Program-made: the position numbers and the translations under genes | NCBI GenBank assembly: GCA_905250125.1 | Contig: CAJNOL010001095.1 | Location: 17,271 to 81,270, forward strand | DNA from: Rotaria sordida | Lineage: Eukaryota; Rotifera; Eurotatoria; Philodinida; Philodinidae | DNA length: 64,000 nucleotides | Direction: 5' to 3' | Notes under the pieces: generated by a model | Told to the model about the DNA's origin: nothing | What the model saw: only the letters and a program-made list of their open reading frames with translations | The model's database searches: none | Shown here: positions 12,890 to 23,042 of the stretch, one piece after another | How the letters are laid out: every line of letters starts with the position of its first letter | Numbering within the stretch: the first letter of the stretch is position 1

Positions 12890-13645
12890 GTTTCCATTGG
12901 ATGTCGCCAGGACTATCCGGCGACCACGTCTAGATTCAGTGAAACTTATAGGGTTTGTAGAGTTTTTTGCGCTTATCATTTTGGTTATAAAATTTTTATA
13001 TTTGGTCGCTATTTTTAGAGAGATACGGGTCAAATACTATTGATGGATTTTATGTTGTTTTCAATCAATTCAAGTCACATTTTTATCGCAAAACCGATCA
13101 TAGTCCATGATTATCCATTCAGATTTTAAAACCGCCCAGGTCAAGCTGGGTACGTCGGTTCCTGCCGGACGAGTTTCATTTTCGGTGCCACACAACCATC
13201 AGATTTGATCGGTTCCTGTGCATCGTATTCCGATGATATACACTGTTTTCCTTTAATATACGCTGGTCAGATTCACAGAGTTTCGATCGGATTAATACAG
13301 TCGGAATCTATCAGACCTGATTTTAGAATCTGATCAAATCCGGTATGATTTGGGGCTATCTGGTGTCACCAAATGATCGAAATCCGCCGTTTTAAATGAC
13401 ACTGGATTTCATGATAAAATCTTCAATTACTAGGGTCGGAACTTATCGGATTATATAAGAACGGAGCAGTTCTACCCATCGGATTTTGTCGTTTCAGACA
13501 GCATAGATCCGATAGGAATCAGTCACCTTTGGTTATCGGATACAGACAGAAAATTTTGTAACTGATTGGGCTTGTCAGTCAGTTTTTGATCGCAGCGATG
13601 ATAGTCGATAGTTCGATTTCGAACTCGTCCTGCTAGGCTTTATTG
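12890..13645. repeat. GC-richer island with repeated ATCGGATT-type motifs
   Basis: This block is visibly richer in G+C than its flanks. It contains the octamer core ATCGGAT(T) or its complement many times on both strands (for example near 13285, 13446, 13475, 13505 and 13533), plus AATCTGAT/TCAGATTT variants near 13200-13340. It opens with a strong hairpin GTCGCCAGGACTATCCGGCG (12902-12921). No reading frame is maintained. It looks like the subterminal or regulatory part of an unidentified mobile element. Confidence 0.45.
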
Positions 13646-13994
13646 GGCGAAATCGATCTAAACTAATGACATGGTAATATCTCTATCGATGCTAATATCG
13701 CGTATCAAGTGTAACTAACCGTAAATAGGTATCTCACATTGAGATAATAATTGCTTGTATATTGTATCTAGAGACATCTGCCTAACGTACATTGATTGTA
13801 TGATCTACTTTCCACACAATGTGGAGATCTTGAACGTGTTTCTATAATAAAAAGAGCAACTTTTCTAGTGCTGCATTGAACTATTTTATCTATTTTCCAT
13901 CGTTATTTTCGATATATATATAAATATATCAGCAGTTACACAGTTTGCCTTGTGAATTTTTCATTTGTTCATAGATTTTATCATCGATATCAGA

Positions 13995-14516
13995 ATGAAT
14001 TTTGATCTTGAACAGGCTCTTGATTTTGCTCAAAGTCAATATTGTAAATGACAACAAAAGATTTACGAAGATAAAAGAAAAAAACGTCGTTTTCATTATG
14101 AAGAAGCACCAGTTGATAACAGATTGCCTCAATTTTCTCATGAATTACTAAATATTGCTTCTTCATTTGCACTTGCTATTGATTCAAATACAAAATTAAC
14201 AACTAATATAGAAAATAATCGTTTATCAGAAGAATTTTTCGACAAAAATCTTGTGAATGAAGAAAATCTTGATGATATTAATAGAACAGAAAACAGCAAC
14301 GTAAATGATAATGAGATGATCAACAGTTCATGTGACAATTTAGAATCATCCGAGAACTTTTCAATTAACAATGAAAATTCATTACATTATTATACAAATA
14401 TTTCAACGGAAGAGTTCTGTTCAATGTTGTTAACTATATTAAGAGAGTCTAATACGTGTAAATCCCATGCCAATCGTTTATTATCATTTATAAATTCAAT
14501 ACTTCCAACACCAAAT
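13995..14516 (+). pseudogene. Transposase-type N-terminal domain, truncated pseudogene
   Basis: One frame from ATG 13995 reads MNFDLEQALDFAQSQYCK, a TGA at 14049, then a basic KRKKRRFHYEEAP segment, an acidic/Asn-rich stretch, and TEEFCSMLLTILRESN...LLSFINSILPTPN. The last block resembles the LL...LLP.PN motif N-terminal to transposases of Tnp2/CACTA-like elements; this family call is tentative. The frame runs straight into the telomere-like repeat at 14519 and ends there. The internal stop and the truncation argue that it is dead. A 16-bp intron removing the stop is too short to be credible. Confidence 0.5.
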
Positions 14517-14518
14517 AC

Positions 14519-14665
14519 TGGGTGTGGGTGGGTGTGGGTGTGTAGGTGTGTGGGTATTGGTGTAGATTGAGAGATGAGCCACACCCACACTCACACCCAC
14601 ACTCACACTCACACCCACACTCACACTCACACCCACACCCCATACCCCATCCACACCCACACACT
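14519..14665. repeat. Head-to-head telomere-like repeats (G-rich then C-rich)
   Basis: The + strand reads a G-rich tract (14519-14562) of GGGTGTGGGTGTG-type units, a spacer of about 16 bp, then a C-rich tract (14579-14665) of CACACCCACACT units with CACACT half-units. The G-strand unit TGTGGG matches the telomeric repeat reported for the bdelloid Adineta vaga (established knowledge). The orientation (G-strand then C-strand) is that of two chromosome ends joined tip to tip. A simple microsatellite with inversion is the alternative. Confidence 0.6.
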
Positions 14666-14819
14666 GACTCAGGTTAGTTCTATAAAAGTTAAGTTGCTAG
14701 GCATTATATTATATCCATGTAGCTTATTTTGTTCAGCTTTTAAGCCTCTATCTTTTGATATATACCATGAAAAATTTCAATGATTTCTTGAGACGCAAGC
14801 TGTCACATCTTTTATAGAG

Positions 14820-15490
14820 TATTCTTTCTTGGTTTTTCTCGAAAAAAGGTACGACGGTGTTCAAAGTTCGTATCTTAGAATCTAAAATTTTGGAGCTGGT
14901 AGCTTTAAACATTGATACTTTGAATGAGCAAAAAGAATCAAAAAAGTCAAAAAATTTCTTTTATAGGGTGCCTCATATACTCGGTCTCCTCATAGACGCT
15001 CTCTTAGAGAGATATATTCACTTGCCAAAGTTTGAAAGGGTTCACCTTTATTGAATACGAGAACGATGCATTTTAAAATTGTTTCAAAAGTTTTGAGACA
15101 TCCGTATAAGACGTCAAAAATTAGCACAAATAGTCTGAATAGCAACATCAATTGATATCCATATGAATAATAAATTTTACCACAGTGTATGGAAAAAAAA
15201 ACTTTTGATTTAACACTCAAAACACTTCGTTTCATGTAACTTTTTGTGTGCTTTTTTAAGAGTGCACTTTTGCATAAATTTTGTGTTACAAGAATGTACG
15301 GAAAATTTAGGTTTTTATGAAAACTATATACTTTTTTGTATAGGGTTTGAGATCGAGACTTTGATAGTAGTTTAAGATGAAGTCCTCTAAAATACAATTG
15401 TTGATTACTGTGTTGAACAAAGCATAATAAAGATGAATATATTTTATTTGTTGCTAAACTTTTTACTACCCCTTTTGGTCTCTTTTTGGC
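14820..15490. other. AT-rich stretch, possibly a decayed transposon
   Basis: A 169-codon minus-strand open frame (14990-15499) lacks any conserved motif and has the biased composition of chance AT-rich frames. Phrases such as TTTTGAGACATCC and the dense AAAAAGAGACCAAAAGGGG end near 15470 are reminiscent of Tc1/mariner-like termini, but no matching inverted end or TA duplication was found. Reported as unexplained sequence. Confidence 0.2.
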
Positions 15491-15837
15491 ATCAGTCAAA
15501 TAGGATAGTGCAAATCCTAAAAAGAAATGTTAATAAAACAAAACCTGAAAAATATTTTCGAATATTAGTTTAATGATGAGTAAAAATTGCATTTGTTTTT
15601 ATCAGCAACTGTTTTTAGAAAACGTATAAAACTTCATTGATATCTTTCCATATTGATCAATAATATAGTCTTGGAGTTATTCTCTTTTTTTTAAACTTTA
15701 GCGACATCTTTCTCATTTAAAAGAGATGGGTCGATTAAAATTTTCTAAACAATGACTCATTTGTCCTTTCTTCTTCTTCTCCTTCCATTTTTATGAGCGA
15801 TCAAATATCAATTTAATAGAAAGTCTCTTTTTCAATA

Positions 15838-17123
15838 ATGGATGATCCATTAAGTCGAGCATTACGTGAAGAAGAAGAAGGAGACTTAAATTTCAACCAA
15901 AATAATCAATCATTATCGCCTGATCCAATTGATTCTGATCTAAATGAAAAAACTTCGTCATTGTCAATCAGTCATAGTCATAATGAATGGATACTTCCAT
16001 CAACAAATGAACGTAAAGAAGAAGTTGAAATAAATCGTGAACAAACTAAAATCTATGTTTGTGATCCAAAAAAACATAAATCAAATCTTGATTCATTTAT
16101 AACATATTTAGTAACAACACAAACATTTAATGATGGTGTTAAAATAAGTGAATCAAATGTACGTCGACGTTATAATGATTTTGTTTGGTTAAAAAATTTA
16201 CTAGATATTAAATATCCATTTAATATAATATCACCATTACCAGCTAAACATACATTTTCAAATAAATTACATGTTGTAGCTGATGATGGTGAATTTATTC
16301 GACGACGTATGACTGGTAAAAAAAAAGAAAAACTTAAGTTGAAAATAGATTTCTTATCTTTTTTTCCTTTGTTTAAGGTTTAGAAAATTTTCTTCGACGT
16401 ATTATGGATAATCCAGTTATATCAATTGATCCATATGTACAATTATTCCTATCAGCTGATGATGATACACTTCATTCCGCTCAACAACAACCACTACCAC
16501 CATCACCATTAATTTCTCCAATTGTCTCATCAAATTCGAATCCATTTCGTCAACCTATGGGTCGTGGTAAACCAATACCAAGTGAATTTTCTCGTACAGA
16601 AAATCAAATTCAAACATTACAAGATAATTTACGTAAACTTGAACGTCTTACACGAAAAATTGAATCGGATCAAGCATCAACAAAAGTAGAAGAAGAACAT
16701 TTATTAACAGCATTTAAACAATGGTTAGATGTTGAAAGAAAATATGCTGAAAATGATTCATTTGTTGATATCATATGTAATGCTCAACAAACCATTGTTG
16801 ATAATCAAAATGATTTATTACAATATACAAATACAAAATTTATTGAACCAATTAATGACTATGTTTTATTCACAGGTGTTATTCAAGATGTTTTAAAACG
16901 TAGAGCACAATTATCAGATAATGTAACAATAAGTGATAATGAACAGATGTTTGATCAACTTACGATTGCTAATGAAACGATTAAAGCTGATATTCAACGA
17001 TGGACTGAATCAAAAGACAAAGAATTAAAGGATTTATTTTATTCGATGGCTAATAAAAAAGTTGATTCCTATACTCAATCAATTAATGTCTGGGAACAAG
17101 CAGCTGCGAAACTGTTACAGTGA
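15838..17123 (+). CDS. PX-BAR sorting nexin, SNX7/SNX30-like
   Basis: Two exons (15838-16315 and 16378-17123; intron 62 bp) encode 407 aa. Residues 1-60 are an acidic, low-complexity tail. A PX domain follows (about 65-185) with VRRRYNDFVWLKNLL, the basic/aromatic phosphoinositide-binding motif, then PLPAKH, and GLENFLRRIMDNP spanning the junction. A linker with a Pro/Ser run (about residues 200-235) leads to a helical C-terminus (about 235-407) of BAR type. The family binds PI3P on early endosomes and shapes tubules; SNX7 and SNX30 pair with SNX4 in recycling and autophagy. Length and motif spacing fit SNX7/30 better than SNX4, but this was not tested by alignment. The unspliced first exon runs into the intron and stops at 16381-16383. 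Confidence 0.88.
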
Positions 17124-17346
17124 TATCGCACTGATACAACTCCCCATCTATTTGCATTTTTGTATTTTATTCTTTATTTCTTTCTCACTGGTATATCTAG
17201 TATTCTTCTTTATCATCCATATATCTCGTCTCTGTTCTCTTTCTTTTTTCTCTTTTCTTTTCTTGTTCGTTATATATGTACGTGTTTTCATCATTTAAAC
17301 AGATAATATAAAAATGTGTGCAAATGTACACATACACACGCACATA

Positions 17347-17407
17347 TACACATTTTTAAAAGAAAGAGAAAGAACTGTAGCGTTGATCCCAAAGGACGCA
17401 CGCTAAC
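17347..17407 (+). repeat. Dispersed repeat copy 1 with CGCTAAC hairpin
   Basis: About 60 bp shared with 19724-19786: ACACATTTTTAAAAGAAAG, then ACTGTAGCGTTGAT, a variable loop, and CGCTAAC. The last 31 bases (17377-17407) fold as a hairpin: GTAGCGT pairs with ACGCTAAC, and TCC with GGA around a CAAA loop. No coding capacity. It lies 220 bp downstream of the sorting nexin stop codon. Confidence 0.6.
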
Positions 17408-17830
17408 AATGGGCGACCCTGGACAAAATGAATATTCACAACAACAATAATTTATCTTTATCTTCTCTTTTAATTCTTAAATTAATTGAAACATTAAAGA
17501 GCCTCTAATTTAAAAAAGAGACTCGAGAATTAATTGTGTAAGAGTTTCGAAATATAGACTCGGGTGAATAAATTCTCCATTCAATATTAATTCAACAATT
17601 AGGTAAGACAAGCGTCTTCTCATTTTCATAAAGAATCAACTCAATAAAATAAGGGATGCTTTTCAGTAAACTGTTTTTAATATTTTCAAACATATAAAAT
17701 TGAAATGCATTTCTCAGAAAAATTTCTCTTTTAACAAGTCGAAACACAAAAACAAAAAAAAAGGCAATGATCAACATCAGGATGTGGATGTATGTGAACA
17801 ATAAACAACCACACCCATACCCAACACTAT

Positions 17831-18076
17831 CAAGTATGGGCATCTTGTGATGGTGAAAATTTTGATGCATTTATCGACTTGGCCTATTTTACTTTTGAAA
17901 CACTGATGGAAGAAAAACAACAAGAAGAAGGAGATGTTCCAGTTGATCCAGATAATATTTACGAGATAGTCGAATTTGATCTTTATAAACTGGCCAATTT
18001 CAAAACATGGCAAATGGTAAACAATACTTTGACAAGTGGAACACCATTAGATTTTATACTTGAAATGGTTGAATAA
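17831..18076 (+). pseudogene. Orphan C-terminal coding fragment, unrecognised
   Basis: An open frame ending TAA at 18076 reads WASCDGENFDAFIDLAYFTF then an acidic linker and IYEIVEFDLYKLANFKTWQM...FILEMVE. The sequence is protein-like (aromatic/acidic pattern, balanced composition), but no ATG or convincing splice acceptor precedes it and no family was recognised. A short G/C-rich telomere-like snippet (17775-17825) lies just upstream. It is either the last exon of a lost gene or a relic; the nearby EF-hand relic on the other strand supports a gene graveyard here. Confidence 0.35.
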
Positions 18077-18161
18077 GAATTATTTTTATATTCATCAAAT
18101 ATATGAATTTTTTTCTCTTTACGTAATCATACAATTATTTATTTTGTTCAAATAAATGTTC

Positions 18162-18463
18162 TCAAATTTCAGGATTAATATAATCAGATTTATGCAACTC
18201 TTTTGCGAGATGTTGATGAAAATCAAGCCATTCTTCTGATAAAAGAAAGTTAAGAAAAAGAAAAAAAAAACAATTTTAAGTTTACCTATATGTTACTTTT
18301 CCATTTTGATTAGCATCAGCATTCCTTATTTCTTTACAAAGAGTTTCACGTGCATTGACATAATCTTCAAGTCGTTTGTGATCTTCTTATCTAATAAGTG
18401 TTGAAAATTTATTAGCAAGTATTTCAAAACCAAGTGAACTTATTGAACCATCATAATCAACAT
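18162..18463 (-). pseudogene. EF-hand protein fragment, broken
   Basis: Two minus-strand exon-like blocks (18463-18286 and 18235-18162) encode EF-hand loops: DVDYDGSISSLGFEIL, an in-frame TAA, then LCKEIRNADANQNGKVTY and, in the next block, EWLDFHQHLAKELHKSDYIN followed by TGA. The loops have the Dx[DN]xxG calcium-coordination pattern. The stop lies in the linker, and the second block is out of phase with the first by one base. With no upstream exon, this is a decayed copy of a calcium-binding protein of sarcoplasmic-type or calmodulin-like organisation. Confidence 0.6.
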
Positions 18464-18499
18464 CTAAATAAAATGAAAAAGGTGAAAATTTATGAAATT

Positions 18500-19060
18500 A
18501 CTTATATTAAACACCATAAACATAAAATAGATTTTTCATTCGAAAAGTAGTTTGATTGATTCGTCTAAATTTGATTAATTAACAATCAATATTACGTATC
18601 ATGGTATCGTGCTTTAAAAACAAACTATATGTTCTGAAAATAATAGATGTTAAGGTTTATTGTTGTTGCAGTTCTATACTCGAACACATGAAAATAAAGG
18701 CTTTTTTTTGTTTTCTTCTCTTAGGGATTTTCGATCTACTTCTCTTAGAATAAATTGTCTACCCGACATACAGAAGCGATATTGTCATCGTTGTTATTCT
18801 ATTGTATCCTTTCTCTTTTACCATTTCTAGTTCTCACATAGACCAAAAAAAGGTCGTGCATATTTGTATTGAATTGGGACTAATCCATATATGCACATGA
18901 TTCTTTTTCTTCTTTTACTCGATAAACCAAAATTGAATAGAGAAAAGAACTATACTCTACAATCAAATATTATTAATATATTGAAGATTAAAAAAAAAGA
19001 ATTGCTATTCAAATATTTCACCGAGAATGATATTCATTCAACTCTATTAGAAAAGCTCAT
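18500..19060. other. Intergenic region, nothing recognised
   Basis: AT-rich sequence upstream of the EF-hand relic. The small open frame at 18891-19082 runs into the minisatellite that follows and has no motif. Confidence 0.5.
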
Positions 19061-19372
19061 CAGTTTTTATTTTAATTCATAATCACTAAGTTCATATGGA
19101 TGCATCAGATCAAAGAAATAAATAATTATCACTTTAATTGATTATCATTAAATTCACTAAACTAAATGCATTAAATAATATACATAAAGAATTTTTATGT
19201 GAATTCATAAATATTAAATTCCCTAAATACATCAAACCAATAGATAATTTTTATTTTAATTCATAAGCATTAAATTAACTGCATGAATCCAATCAATTGA
19301 ATAAATAATCTTTATGTTAATTAATAAATATTAAATTCACTAAATGTAACAAATAACGTAAATAAATAATTT
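19060..19372. repeat. Degenerate minisatellite, about 60-bp unit
   Basis: Five to six imperfect units contain ATTTTTATTTTAATTCATAA followed by a CATTAAATTCACTAAA-type segment. Unit landmarks fall near 19066, 19124, 19190, 19246, 19308 and 19368, so spacing is 56-66 bp. Extremely AT-rich, non-coding. Confidence 0.65.
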
Positions 19373-19723
19373 TTTTTTGAGTTAAAATAGTGCCATTATA
19401 ATCGATTTTTAATCATAAAAAAGTCAATTAAAATCGGATTTTTCCTGATTTATTTTTACATGGAATCCGAAAATTGATTAGAGTGAATTTAAATATTGCG
19501 TTCTTAACCTATTATAGAACTCAGAAAAATCTTGTGTTATCTTGAAACACTATGAACTAAAAGGGTTAGAAGAAATTCATTTAAAATTTTAATACAACTT
19601 ATGACTGACATGTAGTGACAGCTATCGGTAACTTTGTATAATACATATAGATATATCGGTATAATATGGACATGGACTACACTTTAGTTCACGTCAACTT
19701 CAGTTCACTTCATACGACCCACG

Positions 19724-19786
19724 TATACACATTTTTAAAAGAAAGAGAATAAACTGTAGCGTTGATTCAAAAGGACGAGCGCTAAC
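19724..19786 (+). repeat. Dispersed repeat copy 2 with CGCTAAC hairpin
   Basis: Second copy of the repeat at 17347-17407, same orientation. The hairpin segment is 19756-19786. Within it, GTAGCG and CGCTAAC still pair, while the inner arm TCC of copy 1 is TTC here, still able to pair with GGA through a G-U. It lies about 190 bp upstream of the ACTL6A start codon. Confidence 0.6.
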
Positions 19787-19979
19787 AAAAACTAACACCA
19801 ACGAATAATAGGAGATGATTAAAAATATTTATTTCTGTTGCTTTTATTTCTCTTTCATCTAATCCATTGATATATATTGTATAAATTTGTATGAAAATTC
19901 TTTTTTTTTTTTTGTGTTAATATATTCATCAATTAGCTTTTATTTATTCTACATTGTAGATTTAATAACTTAAAAGAAA

Positions 19980-21430
19980 ATGAGTAGTGGAACGTATGGT
20001 AAGTATTAGAATAAAAACAAAGCAAAGAAAAAACAAATATAAATATTCTGTTCATTACAGGTAGTGATGAAGTTGGTGCTCTAGTCATTGATATTGGCTC
20101 TCATACAGTTCGTGCTGGTTATGCAGGTGAAGAAACACCAAAATATGATTTTCCAAGTCATGTTGGTATATTAGAAACAACAGAAACAATAAATCAAGAG
20201 AATGCAATGATTGTTGATGATACTCAAACAATAACAATGCCAAAGAAAAAATATTTTTTTGATTTAAATTCTTTACGTGTACCACGTTCAAATCTTTATA
20301 TGCAATCATTTTTAAAAGATGGAATGATTGATGATTGGGATTTATTTGAACAAATTATATCACATACATTTGATTGTTTATGTGATAAAGAACAAGGTCC
20401 ACAATATCATCCTATAGTTATGTCTGAACCACCAATAAATCAACGTTTTAAACGTGAAAAATTATGTGAAATTATGTTTGAAAAATTTCAAATACCAGCA
20501 TTTTATTTAGCTAAAAATGCTGTCTTATCATCATTTGCACAAGGTAAAGCAACAGCATTAATACTTGATTGTGGTGCAACACATACAACAGCTGTGCCTG
20601 TACATGAAGGTATGGTTTTACAAAAAGCTATTGTACAATCACCACTTGGTGGAGATTTTATTATAAACCAACTTAAACAATTACTCGATAATAATGCCCA
20701 TGAAATTGTACCACATTATTTAATAAAATCCCGTGAACCAGTACAACCATATGAACCACCAAAATGGATAATGAAAACAAATTTACCTGAAAATATAACT
20801 GATTCATATAAAAAATTTATGGTTAAAGAAATTTTACAAGATTTAGCACAAACAGTTTTACAAATATCTGATACACCTTATAATGAAAGTGAAATAAGTC
20901 AATTACCACGTGTTTCATATGAATTTCCAAATGGTCTTAATCTTGATTTTGGTGAAGAACGTTATCGTATTCCGTAAGTTATTTAAAGATTTAAAAAATA
21001 GAAATGTTTTTTTTTTCTTTTTGTTTTTAAATTATTATTTTAATTTAGTGAAAGTTTATTTAATCCATCAGTTGTTAAAGGTGGTGGTGTTCAATTAACA
21101 TCAATGCTTGATCTTCCTCGTTTAGTAACAAATTCTGTAACAATGTGTGATCCTGATGTACGTTCGTCACTCTATTCAAATATAAGTATTGTTGGTGGTA
21201 ATTCATATTTTCTTGGTCTTGTTGAACGTCTTCATCGTGAATTATCACAAATTTTACCACAAGCTATGCGTATGAAAGTTCATATACCACCATCACTTAG
21301 TGAACGACGATTTAGTTCATGGATCGGTGGATCAATTCTTGCTTCATTAGGTTCATTTCATCAAATGTGGATTTCAAAACAAGAATATGATGAAAGTGGA
21401 AAATTTATTATTGATAGAAAATGCCCATAA
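19980..21430 (+). CDS. ACTL6A: ACTL6A/BAF53 actin-related protein
   Basis: Three exons (19980-19998, 20061-20973, 21049-21430) encode 437 aa beginning MSSGTYGSDEVGALVIDIGS. The whole length aligns with BAF53: VRAGYAGEE near the start, NSLRVPRSNL, a DWDLFEQI block, VMSEPP, LILDCGATHTTAVPVHEG (phosphate-2 loop), SPLGGDFI, the late SIVGGNSYF loop, and the diagnostic RRFSSWIGGSILASLGSF...MWISKQEY...RKCP end. The protein is an actin-fold subunit of BAF/SWI-SNF, INO80 and NuA4/TIP60 chromatin complexes and acts in the nucleus. The tiny 19-bp first exon is supported by conservation of MSxGxYG. AATAAA lies at 21512-21517. Confidence 0.96.
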
Positions 21431-21847
21431 ATATCTTTTCTTTCTCCTATGTTTTTTGTATAGATCATTGTTTTTTTGTTTCGTACTTGTGTTGTATCTC
21501 ATCTCTAAGACAATAAATATTCTATATTCTATAAACAAGTTTAACTTGATCAAATAAAAGACTGTATTTCTTCTTTCTTACAATTGTATTCAAGGTTGTT
21601 CGTATAATTTCATAATAAAACAGTCGAAGATAAAGAAATGCATCTGAGTGTGACCAGAAATAGACATTTTGCATAGTAAATCTTTTCTTTTTCATGATAT
21701 ACATTATTCATGTAAGATCGTGTTACAAGTGTTAGTTTTGTTGCTTCTATTTGATTTTTATTCGTGACGAATGTGTTTATACCATATTGTAGAAAGAAGA
21801 AACCGTTTGAGGATTAAAATTTCGACTAAGTTTATAAAACTATTACT

Positions 21848-22181
21848 TTAACACTTTGAGGACCGTAGGACCTACGTTGTCCCACCTGTTGTCTAGTGAA
21901 GAAAATGTTTGCTCTCCTTTTTAAGCGCTATGACTTTTAAGATAAAAGATCGTTTCATCTGCCATCTCATGCATATCTTTTCTCTCTTTTTTCCTGTTAT
22001 ATAGATTCCTATCAGATCTTCTCTTTTGTTTCTGTTACTATACACTGACGCCATGATATCTTCCCCTCTTCTTCTTATGTATTATCATAAGATTTTTATG
22101 TGATCATTTGAGCCAAACACAATAAACTGATTGAAGAACTGCTGTTCAATTGAGAAAGAAGTTCCGTCCTCAAAGGGTTAG
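21848..22181. mobile_element. TTAA-flanked MITE A (piggyBac-like termini)
   Basis: Left end TTAA then CACTTTGAGGACCG (21848-21865). The right end is the complement of CCCTTTGAGGACGG next to TTAG (22164-22181). The 14-bp termini differ at two positions and the right target is one base off TTAA. The interior (about 300 bp) has no frame. Termini starting C(C/A)CTTT beside TTAA resemble piggyBac-derived MITEs. Confidence 0.65.
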
Positions 22182-22466
22182 TATGTGGAACATATAATAT
22201 ATATATATATCTTTTCTTAAAGAACATCATATATTTTTCAATATTTCTCTGTCATATGTAAAAACGTTCTATTATATAGGATTTATGATGATTCTAACAG
22301 TAGTAAAATTTCGAGGAAGTATGGAACAGAGTTTTAAGAAAAACTTATCGAATATTTTTTTCCTTTAATTATTATTATATTTCATCTGTAATGAGAAAAT
22401 TTATATAGAACACTTCAGAAAAATAAGAAAGTAAGATTGTCATTGTATTGATGAATAATAAAAATT

Positions 22467-23042
22467 CTATGCAAGTTCAATACGATCAAATGCATCGTTC
22501 ACTAGCTTTTCAATTAATGTTTTCACAGCTGCACGAACTGTTTCGCGACTGATCGAATTCCAATCTTCAGTTCGCAATTCAAATGACGATTGTATATGCT
22601 CATTGACTCGGTCAGTTAACTGTTGTTTAGCTTCATTGGATGTCACTAGTCTACGTGCCATTTCATTCACAGTTGGTCCATTTACGTTTGGATACTCGGA
22701 GAAAAAAAGGCCAAGATAAGATTCCGGTGCTGAACGACTCATTTCATTAATAATACGATCATGTTCAGTCTAATCAAGTTTTAAAGATAAATATTATTTT
22801 TGAAAAAAACAACTTACTCGATAAGCAATAGGAATCGAAGTAATATATATATCAATAGCTTCAGTAATTCGAGCTCTGAAATCATCATCGAGAATTTCGT
22901 CTGATGAATGAATGCTTATGGTCGATTCTGGTATATCAGATAATTGAGTCTTATATGATTCTGATACTATTGATGTTTTCTGGTCAATTTTTTTTAAGGA
23001 TGGCTTTTTGCTTGAGCCACAAACACAGAAAGCACCCATCAT
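22467..23042 (-). CDS. Unrecognised small protein, probable N-myristoylation signal
   Basis: Two exons (23042-22818 and 22769-22467) join in phase for 175 aa. The start is MMGAFCVCGSSKK. If translation begins at the second Met (23039), Gly2 with Ser/Cys nearby is a classic myristoylation/palmitoylation signal, implying peripheral membrane location. A Ser/Lys-rich linker leads to an alpha-helical body (about 50-175) with DDDFRARITEAIDIYITSIP, ESYLGLFFSEYP, and a repeated pattern of amphipathic helices ending DAFDRIELA. No known domain was recognised, and it may be lineage-specific. Coding status is supported by in-phase GT-AG splicing and balanced composition. Confidence 0.7.

Noticed and set aside
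12902-12935. Helitron 3' end (hairpin followed by CTAG)
   Set aside because: The hairpin is strong and CTAG fits CTRR, but the next base is A rather than T and no 5' TC end or RepHel coding sequence is present.
14049-14051. In-frame TGA as a selenocysteine codon or short-intron site
   Set aside because: The host frame is a truncated transposase-like relic with no selenoprotein similarity; removing the stop would need a 16-bp intron. A nonsense mutation is simpler.
14990-15499. 169-codon minus-strand open frame as a gene
   Set aside because: No conserved motif, biased Ser/Leu/Phe/Lys composition and no intron or family signature; consistent with a chance frame in AT-rich DNA.
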